This document shows, piece by piece, positions 16,782 to 23,460 of a DNA stretch of 64,000 nt (position 1 is its first letter; each line of letters starts with the position of its first letter). The notes beneath the pieces were generated by a model. It had not been told where the DNA came from, made no database searches, and was given only the letters and a program-made list of their open reading frames with translations. The position numbers and the translations under genes were made by a program. Source of the DNA: Cellulomonas gilvus ATCC 13127. GTDB taxonomy: Bacteria > Actinomycetota > Actinomycetes > Actinomycetales > Cellulomonadaceae. The stretch is taken from the NCBI RefSeq assembly GCF_000218545.1, contig NC_015671.1, forward strand, positions 3,462,442 to 3,526,441, written 5' to 3'.

Positions 16782-17400
16782 CAGCCCTCGGGGTACAGGT
16801 GTTGCCATGACGTGTTCCACTCCTCCCACGGATTGACATCCCAGTGCGGGTCGTGCCACCGGTCCTCAGGATGGAAACGCCACTCTACGCCATTAGGGTC
16901 CCACCAGGAGCGCGGAACGTTCGCTCGCGAACCCTCTCGCCACTCCCAGGTTGCGGGATTCCAGCCGGGGGGCTTCGGCGACTCGCGCGCGGCCCTCGGC
17001 AGGCTGGCGAGGGCCCTCTCGGCAGCTGTGGCCCCCGCAGCAGCGGTGTTTTCGGCAACGCCAGCAGCGCCCGCTCCTCCTGTTACAGCGGCGAGGGCGC
17101 TTCTAGACGCCGCGCTGAGCCCTGCCTCCGCGACCTCGCCCGCATAAGCAACGCCCTTCGCTGCGCCGCCTATCTCACCTCCGATTAGGATCTGCGGCCC
17201 GACCAAGGCTCCGATGTCGTCTGAGTAGCGGTAGATGCTGTCGTGGTCGGGGTTGCCGAAGCGGGGCAGAGTGCCGGGCAAGGCGAGGTCGGCGGTTCCG
17301 ATCATTGAGTCAGCAGCGCCCGCCGCGTAGGACTCCATCGTGTTGACGAGGATGGACTCACCGTTGGAGTCTTCAAACCAGTCTCGGCAGAAGCGCCCGA
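16781..17400 (-). pseudogene. Headless polymorphic toxin, C-terminus resembling Ntox37
   Basis: The frame is open from the edge of the IS3 element (17400) and contains FCRDWFEDSNGESILVN before the first Met at 17338, so the N-terminus was cut off by the insertion. An Ala/Gly-rich middle (about 70 residues) resembles linkers of secreted toxins. The last 60 residues, PPGWNPATWEWREGSRANVP, then WWDPNGVEWRFHPEDRWHDP and a Trp-rich end, resemble the 'toxin 37' type C-terminal domain, a predicted nuclease rich in Trp and His. That name is from memory and needs a profile search. It is coupled to a candidate immunity gene. Confidence 0.6.
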
Positions 17401-17440
17401 GGAGCCTGACCCGCTTTCGCGGGCACCTGTGGTTGGTTGA

Positions 17441-18316
17441 TCATGCCGCCGCGGTCGCGGCGGTGTGAAGGTTCTCGAACTCGGTCGGGGATAGGTTCCC
17501 GAGGCTGGTGTGCCGGCGTCGGGGGTTGTACCAGGCCTCGATCCACTCGAAGATCGCGGTCGCGAGTTCGGCTTTCGAGGTCCAGTGCTGCTGGTCGAGC
17601 AGCTCGCGCTGCATGGTCGACCAGAAGCTCTCGATCATCGTGTTGTCCACGCTCGAGGCGACCCGGCCCATCGAGCCGAGCAGCCCGGCCTCGCGCAGCC
17701 GGTGCCCGAAGACCCAGGACGTGTACTGCGGGCCCCTGTCCGCGTGGACGATCGCGCCGGGCTCGGGTCGGCGTCGCCAGGTCGCCATCTGCAGGGCGTC
17801 GACGACGAGTTCGGCGCGAATGTGGTCCGCGATGGACCACCCCACGACCTGCCGGGAGAACACGTCCAGCACCGCGGCGCAGTACACGCGGCCCTCGCTC
17901 GTGGGGTGCTCCGTGATGTCGGTGCACCACAACCGGTTCGGCTCCTCGGCGACGAACCTGCGACGCACCAGGTCCTCGTGCGGCGCGGGCGCGGGTCGGT
18001 GGCGGCCGCGTTTGCGCTGGTGGCAGATCCCACCGATGCCCGCGGCGCGCATCAGCCGCGCCACCCGTTTGCGACCGCAACGGATTCCGAGCCCCAGGCG
18101 CAGCTCGGCATGAACGCGCGGGGCGCCGTAGGAGCGGCGCGACATCTCGTGCACCGCCACGATCGTCGCCGACAGCTGCGCGTCGGCCACGGACCGCGCC
18201 GAGGGCGGCCGCGTCGACCAGGCGTGGAACCCCGAACGTGAGACGCCCAGGACCCGGCAGGCCACCGCGACCGGCACACCGGCCGCGGCGAGGTCTCGGA
18301 CCAGCCGGAACATCAT
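17441..18316 (-). CDS. IS3-family transposase OrfB (DDE integrase domain)
   Basis: 291 residues. HTH_21-like opening (GVPVAVACRVLGVSRSGFHAW), then the retroviral-type integrase core: D in LWCTDITEH, D in IVHADRGPQYTS, and E in MIESFWSTMQREL, i.e. the D-D-(35)E triad, followed by NPRRRHTSLGNLSPTEFE. Its ATG at 18316 overlaps the orfA stop (ATGA), but the main active product is probably the OrfAB fusion made by frameshifting. Confidence 0.95.
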   Translation of the reverse strand: MMFRLVRDLAAAGVPVAVACRVLGVSRSGFHAWSTRPPSARSVADAQLSATIVAVHEMSRRSYGAPRVHAELRLGLGIRCGRKRVARLMRAAGIGGICHQRKRGRHRPAPAPHEDLVRRRFVAEEPNRLWCTDITEHPTSEGRVYCAAVLDVFSRQVVGWSIADHIRAELVVDALQMATWRRRPEPGAIVHADRGPQYTSWVFGHRLREAGLLGSMGRVASSVDNTMIESFWSTMQRELLDQQHWTSKAELATAIFEWIEAWYNPRRRHTSLGNLSPTEFENLHTAATAAA

Positions 18317-18600
18317 TTTGGGAGGACGTTCTCCCGGGCGAAGTACGCGCTGGCGCGCTTGAGGATCTCGTTCTCCATCTCCAGCACCCGGATCCGCCGG
18401 CGCGACTCGACCAGCTCCTTGCGCTCCTCGCTGGTCAACCCCTCGCGGCGGCCGGCATCGACGTCGTCCTGAGCCATCCACCGACGCAGACACGACTCGC
18501 TGATCCCCAGATCGGCCGCGATACTCGCGACCGGCTGCTGACCCGAACGGGCCAACTCAACGGCTCGCCGGCGGAACTCCGGCGGCTTGGCTGCAGGCAT
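18313..18600 (-). CDS. IS3-family OrfA (HTH protein)
   Basis: 95 residues. HTH_Tnp_1 opening (KPPEFRRRAVELARSGQQP, then ADLGISESCLRRWM) and a C-terminal leucine-zipper-like helix (RRRIRVLEMENEILKRASAYF). It binds the element's ends and supplies the N-terminus of the OrfAB transposase. Full length. Confidence 0.93.
   Translation of the reverse strand: MPAAKPPEFRRRAVELARSGQQPVASIAADLGISESCLRRWMAQDDVDAGRREGLTSEERKELVESRRRIRVLEMENEILKRASAYFARENVLPK
18316..18322 (-). promoter_or_regulatory. Programmed -1 frameshift heptamer
   Basis: CCCAAAA read as C CCA AAA in the orfA frame, followed at once by the orfA stop. Slipping back one base gives CCC AAA ATG ATG in the orfB frame. This is the X XXY YYZ form known for IS3-family OrfAB production. 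Confidence 0.85.
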
Positions 18601-18729
18601 CCAGGACTCCTCTCCGAGGCGATCATCACCTCAGCGAAGGTGTCCACGGAAACGGGTCAGGCTCCCCAGGCACCACAGGTCAGGTGTCACCTATCCGTGC
18701 AGCAGACCCGCCTCATCTGCGATGCACCA

Positions 18730-19329
18730 CTACGTCCGGCGCGACAGCAACGCCCTAGCTTCCTTCCCGAACACCGGGTCGGACCGCAATGACATCACCA
18801 GCTGTCGTCCCCGGCCCCCACCAACGGCAAGGATCGGGCGGACGAAATAGATGCGCGACTGCCCGCGCTCCTCTAGCGACAAGAACCCGACAAGCTCATC
18901 CAGGTGGTGCGCTGTGGCGCTGGCGGCCAACGCCACAGCGGCGCCTTCCTGCTCACCCGCACCCCTCGGCGCCAGGTAGAGCGCCCTGAGCCGGTCCCAG
19001 AAGGCGACCGACGGCTTCACAGCCAGTGCCCGCCCCAGGCTCTCCATGACACGGTCCGGATAGCCTCCGCGCTCCATGTGCCCGATCAGCACCGGCAGTG
19101 CCGCCGGGTAGGGCTCTGAGGTGTTCACCAGATCCCACACCGAGTCAACCTGCACCCCGGCATGACGCAGGTCAGCGACGATCGGCTGCTCAGCGCGAGC
19201 GAGCTCGCGCACCTTCACCTGCCGCTCCTCCTCGGCTGTCCGCATCTTGCGCTGGTACTCCGGATCGTTCTGGAGCTGCGCCATCAGCTCGGTGGCGCTG
19301 ATCGCCGACCGCCGATCCCGGCGGGTCAC
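18730..19329 (-). CDS. Helical hypothetical protein, candidate immunity protein
   Basis: 199 residues from GTG 19329, overlapping the stop of the gene upstream (GTGA). A charged coiled N-terminus (LMAQLQNDPEYQRKMRTAEE) is followed by repeated helix pairs, for instance ALPVLIGHMERGGYPDRVME and AVALAASATAHHLDELVGFL, in a HEAT-like pattern. Proteins of this kind are frequent as immunity or accessory genes beside toxins. No family recognised. Confidence 0.55.
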   Translation of the reverse strand: MTRRDRRSAISATELMAQLQNDPEYQRKMRTAEEERQVKVRELARAEQPIVADLRHAGVQVDSVWDLVNTSEPYPAALPVLIGHMERGGYPDRVMESLGRALAVKPSVAFWDRLRALYLAPRGAGEQEGAAVALAASATAHHLDELVGFLSLEERGQSRIYFVRPILAVGGGRGRQLVMSLRSDPVFGKEARALLSRRT

Positions 19330-19742
19330 GGGATCGCCCTCAGTGCGATGTCGTCGCTCCGGACGGCTGCCGCCAGCGGCCCCGAGAACGTCGTGGGATT
19401 GACCCCACCTCGCACATGCAGGTCGAAGCGGAGCCCGTTCTGCTGGGCGTACGCGACGCTGTACCTCAGTTGCTGGGTGTACGCCTCCGCCGCCGTGGAC
19501 GTCTCCACCCGAGTGAAGCCGTCCGGCGTCGCGAAGACGGTGCTCCACGGCGTCCGCTCAGAGGCGATCTCGACATCGATCCCGCACGACGACGCGCGAT
19601 CCGCGGCACTCATCGGGTCATCCATGACCCCGCTGCCACCCGTAGCCGAAGCGGATGAGATGACCCCCGACAGCACGGGCGCACCCGCGACAAGCGAGAC
19701 GACAGACGGCACAAACCGAGAGAACACGCCCAGCATCGACAC
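19326..19742 (-). CDS. Short protein with endonuclease-fold-like toxin C-terminus
   Basis: 138 residues from GTG 19742. A hydrophobic N-terminus (FVPSVVSLVAGAPVLSGVI) could be a signal or anchor. The last 75 residues, with GFTRVETSTAAEAYTQQL, VAYAQQNGLRFDLHVRGG and FSGPLAAAVRSDDIALRAIP, resemble the end of restriction-endonuclease-fold toxin tails (helix, 'YAxxNGxxFDLxVR', 'LSGPL'). It is coupled by GTGA to a helical candidate immunity gene. The full secreted-toxin body is missing, so it is either a displaced tail or a short standalone effector. Confidence 0.5.
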   Translation of the reverse strand: MSMLGVFSRFVPSVVSLVAGAPVLSGVISSASATGGSGVMDDPMSAADRASSCGIDVEIASERTPWSTVFATPDGFTRVETSTAAEAYTQQLRYSVAYAQQNGLRFDLHVRGGVNPTTFSGPLAAAVRSDDIALRAIP

Positions 19743-20343
19743 GCCTTAAGCCAGCGGAGACCCGCACCCCTGCTACCCCCTGGTAGCCGCCCGCTGTTCG
19801 CGAGCCGTAGCGGGCACGGTACTCCGCGGCCCCCCTTTCCGGACGAACGCCCAGCCAGGTGGGGCGGTGCACCTGTCCGGGCGTGTGGCCACGGCTGCGC
19901 ACCTGCCGCGCAACGCTGCGACGCGCGCCTGGTCGACTCGAGAGCGGCGGCGAGCTGCCCGGCAATGCACGCCTGGAATCTCGGCAACACGGCGCTCGGC
20001 GAGGCCACGCGCTCGGGCCAACGGTTGGCGGGACCCGTCACGGCGCCCTCTCGAGTTCCCCGTCCACCACGGGCCCTGATCAGCCTTCTCAGGATCGCGC
20101 ACCATTCCCCAAGACCGCTCACCGGCCGAGATGCAAGGCCAACTGACCGCCGCCCCGGCAGCCGCGCAGGCGAGGTGTACCGGCGGCCGTCGGTGCGCTG
20201 CGGCAGCGGGGACTCGCACGCGACGCCGACAACCACGACGCCCGGCGGTTCAACGGCGGAGCACCGCCGACGCTTCCGGGCGATCGAGGGACCGAGTGCC
20301 CCTGGTCTGAGAAGGCCGGAGGCTCGGCTTTGACGTACGTCCC
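19743..20343. other. Gene-poor stretch
   Basis: About 600 bases of high-GC DNA in which I see no convincing coding frame, RNA or repeat. The open frames present have no family features and no ribosome sites. Probably decayed sequence bordering the toxin cluster. Confidence 0.5.
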
Positions 20344-20946
20344 TCAGCAGCCCGCAGGTGGGACCGATTCAGAACCGCACAGCGGCGGGTCGGCGGCCGG
20401 CGCCGTGTCACGGGGGCCCTGCTCGACGAGCGTCATACGGCCGGCCACCGCAGTGTTGTCCGGGTTCATCCAGCGCACCTCGAGGATGACGCCGGTCTCC
20501 TGGTCAACGACATACTGCCGGGCGCCGTACCGGGCCTCCGAGAAGTCGGCGATGACAAGCGCACCAGGCCGTCCGAGTGCGTCGGTCGTCGGGTCGCCGA
20601 GAGTCATCTCCGGCAAGGCCGACAAGACCTCCCACAGCGCACGTCGCAGCTGTGGCGGGGCCGGAGTCTCGGTGAGAAGCTCCGACGCCGCGCGGTACAC
20701 GCGGTAGTCCGTCACGCCCGCGTGCTCCCGCACCTCCGCCTCGAGCACCGCGCGCAGCGCCTTCGAGTCCGTGGGGAGCGCGAGGAGCTCGTCCCAGGTG
20801 AAAGTCACCTCGTCACCGAGGGTCGTCGGGCCCAGGATCGGCTCGTGGCGCAGGTCGCCGCGGTCGAGGCGGCCGGTCAGAGCGTCGCCGATCGCAACGG
20901 CCATGCCGTCGGGGCGAATGCCACCGTCGCGGCCGCGGAAGCCCAT
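20344..20946 (-). CDS. Fragment similar to the C-terminal part of CU044_5270 proteins
   Basis: 200 residues. TWDELLALPTDSKALRAVLE, then ALWEVLSALPEMTLGDPTTD and GARQYVVDQETGVILEVRW follow the pattern of the C-terminal half of actinobacterial CU044_5270 family proteins, which normally have a cytoplasmic N-terminus and one membrane helix and sit next to sigma-factor genes. Those parts and a sigma factor are missing. The frame is open upstream to about 21017 without a start, so the gene looks truncated at its 5' end. The ending is Cys-terminated (PPAGC). Confidence 0.55.
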   Translation of the reverse strand: MGFRGRDGGIRPDGMAVAIGDALTGRLDRGDLRHEPILGPTTLGDEVTFTWDELLALPTDSKALRAVLEAEVREHAGVTDYRVYRAASELLTETPAPPQLRRALWEVLSALPEMTLGDPTTDALGRPGALVIADFSEARYGARQYVVDQETGVILEVRWMNPDNTAVAGRMTLVEQGPRDTAPAADPPLCGSESVPPAGC

Positions 20947-21096
20947 CAGGAAGTAGCCACCTCGCTGCCGTGCTGTTGGCTTCGCGCGTTCATGCCTCGC
21001 ATCGTCGGAGTCTGTCTACCGCCGAGTGGTCGTCCCGGTTCGACGGTGGGCCCGGCCGCGCGCGCCAAGGAGGACCTGTCAGTACTGGGTCTCTCG

Positions 21097-21645
21097 TCAG
21101 GACGTCGTCTCGACGACGTCGCGCCGACGCAGGCCGGACCACCCAAGCAGCACGCCACCCACGGCGCCGACCAGTGCCCCGACGAGGACGCAGACGCCCA
21201 ACGACGGTGCGACCGAGTGCCGACTGACCCCGATGCTGGCCCTGGTCCCCCCGTCACGGTCGGGCGCGAGATGCACGCTCGTGGCCGTCCGACCGTCGAC
21301 GGCCCGGACCGTCACGGTCGCGTTGACCTCCTCGGTGCCCGTGACGGTCCACCCCGCTGCGGCGAGCTCGTCCGCCACTCGGCCGGCGTCGAGCGGCGCC
21401 TCGGACGTGGCGTCCCAGTGCACCGAGGCGCGGGTCAGCGTCGGCGCGAACGACCCGCCGAGCCCGGGACCCGTCGAGCTCGTGTACCCGGTCAGCTCGA
21501 TCCGCTGCGCCGCGTCCAGCAGTTCGCCGTCGCTGGGCTCGACGACGAACCAGTGGAACGCGGCGCCGAGTACCGCCCCGATGCCCGCCATCAGGAGGGC
21601 GACGAGGACGGTGACGACCGGACGCGGTCGGGATGCGGCGCTCAC
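21097..21645 (-). CDS. Hypothetical membrane protein with two transmembrane segments
   Basis: 182 residues from GTG 21645. One membrane helix near the N-terminus (VVTVLVALLMAGIGAVLGAAF), an outside region of about 110 residues with repeated strands (GRVADELAAAGWTVTGTEEV), and a second helix near the end (GVCVLVGALVGAVGGVLLGW). No family recognised. It ends 150 bases from the CU044-like fragment on the same strand. Confidence 0.7.
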   Translation of the reverse strand: MSAASRPRPVVTVLVALLMAGIGAVLGAAFHWFVVEPSDGELLDAAQRIELTGYTSSTGPGLGGSFAPTLTRASVHWDATSEAPLDAGRVADELAAAGWTVTGTEEVNATVTVRAVDGRTATSVHLAPDRDGGTRASIGVSRHSVAPSLGVCVLVGALVGAVGGVLLGWSGLRRRDVVETTS

Positions 21646-21796
21646 GGCTCAGGGTAGGTCTCGGATGGTGTTCCTCCCGGTGCCACCGTCGAACACGTCC
21701 GGGGCGGCACCGCCGTCCAGTACGTCGTCGCCACCGTTGCCGATCAGCACGTCCACGCCGTCCTCACCCCAGAACTGGTCGTTGCCCTCCCCTCCC

Positions 21797-21802
21797 TCTA
21801 GC
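21797..21802. repeat. Target-site duplication, left copy
   Basis: TCTAGC, repeated at 22918-22923 on the other side of the IS481-family element. It fits the NCTAGN target known for IS481. Confidence 0.9.
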
Positions 21803-22917
21803 TGTTGTGGCTCATGAGGTTGGTGACGCGGCTGGGGGTGTGAGGGAGGGGTAGGCCCCGGCGGCAGGATGGAAGTGCGACCAACCAACTGCTGCGCGAA
21901 GGACCTACCCCTCGATGAGCCACGCTAACGCCCCGTTCACCCCCGAAGGGCGGCTGCGGCTCGTGCGCCGCTGCGCCCACCGACCGATCGCTCACGTCGC
22001 TGCCGAGGCGGGCATCTCTCGGCAGTGCCTGTCGAAGTGGAAGGCCCGGTTCGACGAGTTGGGCGAGGTCGGGCTGGCCGACCGGGCGAGTGTCCCTCAC
22101 GCGTCCCCGACCCAGCTCGAGCCCGACCTGGTCGCGTTGATCGAGACGTGGCGCCGGGAGCACAAGTGGTCGGCCCGGGCGATCCACCTCGAGCTGGTCC
22201 GCCGCGGGCACCAGGTCTCGGTCGCGACCGTCGGGCGGTGGCTGGTCCGCCTGGGCATCAGCCGGCGCCGCGACATCGACCCCGACGGGTCGATGAACCG
22301 CACCGCGGGCCGCATCACCGCCCGCTACCCCGGTCACATGGTCCATCTGGACGTCAAGAAGGTCGGGCGCATCCCCGATGGCGGCGGCTGGCGCGCTCAC
22401 GGGCGCGGCTCAGCGGCGGACAAGGCCGCCCAGCGGGCCAAGACCAAGGGCGCCCGCGCCGGCTACGTCTACCTGCACTCCGCCGTCGACGGCTTCTCCC
22501 GACTGGCCTACACCGAGCACCTGCCCGACGAGAAGGCAGCGACCACGATCGGGTTCTTCTGCCGGGCACGGGCGTTCTTCGCCGCCCACGGCATCAACCG
22601 GCTGGTCCGGGTGGTCACCGACAACGGCGCGAACTACACCGCCAAGGCGTTCACCCGGACGGTGACCGCGTTCGCCTCGCGTCACCAGCGGATCCGTCCG
22701 CACACTCCCCGGCACAACGGCAAGGTCGAGAGATACAACCGGATCCTGGCCGAGGAACTCCTCTACGCCCGCATCTGGACCTCCGAGGCCGAGCGGGCCG
22801 CAGCGATCAAGATCTGGAACGTCCACTACAACTACCATCGCTGCCACACCGCCGCCGGCAACCAGCCCCCGGCCTCACGCCTCCACGCAGGCGTCACCAA
22901 CCTCATGAGCCGGAACA
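21803..22917 (+). mobile_element. IS481-family insertion sequence
   Basis: 1,115 bp. Terminal inverted repeats of 27 bp differ at only about two to three positions: TGTTGTGGCTCATGAGGTTG at the left end (from 21803) and the complement of TGTTCCGGCTCATGAGGTTG at the right end (to 22917). Flanked by the 6-bp direct repeat TCTAGC. Intact repeats, intact transposase and perfect target duplication show a recent insertion. It splits the RTX gene. Confidence 0.95.
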
Positions 22918-22922
22918 TCTAG
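21915..22922 (+). CDS. IS481-family transposase
   Basis: 335 residues. N-terminal helix-turn-helix (RPIAHVAAEAGISRQCLSKW), a second DNA-binding helix set (WSARAIHLELVRRGHQVSVA), then the integrase core with D in MVHLDVKKVG, D in VVTDNGANYTA and E in HNGKVERYNRILAEE. The C-terminus is PASRLHAGVTNLMSRNI. The last sense codon crosses the IS boundary and the TAG stop lies in the duplicated target TCTAGC, outside the element proper. Confidence 0.95.
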   Translation: MSHANAPFTPEGRLRLVRRCAHRPIAHVAAEAGISRQCLSKWKARFDELGEVGLADRASVPHASPTQLEPDLVALIETWRREHKWSARAIHLELVRRGHQVSVATVGRWLVRLGISRRRDIDPDGSMNRTAGRITARYPGHMVHLDVKKVGRIPDGGGWRAHGRGSAADKAAQRAKTKGARAGYVYLHSAVDGFSRLAYTEHLPDEKAATTIGFFCRARAFFAAHGINRLVRVVTDNGANYTAKAFTRTVTAFASRHQRIRPHTPRHNGKVERYNRILAEELLYARIWTSEAERAAAIKIWNVHYNYHRCHTAAGNQPPASRLHAGVTNLMSRNI

Positions 22923-23460
22923 CCGGTCGTCCCCCGTTCCGCCGTGCACCTTGTCGTGGCCGCCGCCGGCCAGGACGCGGTCGTCGCCCGAACCGGCGTC
23001 GACGACGTCGTCGCCCTCGCCGCTCACGATGGAGTCGTTGCCCGCACCACCCAGGATCGTGTCGCTCCCGTTGGCCGTCGTCACGGTGTCGTCGCCGTCA
23101 CCCGCATCGACCGTGTCGTTGCCGTCGCCACCCTCGATGGTGTCGTTCCCGGCACCGCCGGTGATCGTGTCGTTCCCATTGGCGGCGAGGATCACGTCCG
23201 CTCCCGCCCCTCCGTCGAGCGTGTCGTCCCCGTCGCCGCCCTCGAGCCGGTCGTCGCCGTCGCCGCCACCGAGCGTGTCCGCACCGTTCGACCCGATCAG
23301 GACGTCGTTGCCGCCACCACCGCAGATCACGTCGTTGCCCGGTCCACCGTCAATCTGCTCGGCGGCCGCGGTACCGACGATGACGGCAAACCGCTCACGA
23401 CTCTCCACCAACCACGGCCGTCGTTCGACCGACCAGGGCACGATCTGAGATGCGCCGAGG

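Larger units (their letters stand above)
17401..18665 (-). mobile_element. Intact IS3-family insertion sequence
   Basis: 1,265 bp with terminal inverted repeats: GGAGCCTGACCCG at 17401-17413 and its complement at 18653-18665, extending with a few mismatches to about 28 bp each. It carries overlapping orfA and orfB with a frameshift site. No target-site duplication is visible (left flank AAGCGCCCGA, right flank CCAGGCACCA), which fits a deletion next to the element after insertion. Its left end truncates the toxin gene. Confidence 0.9.
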
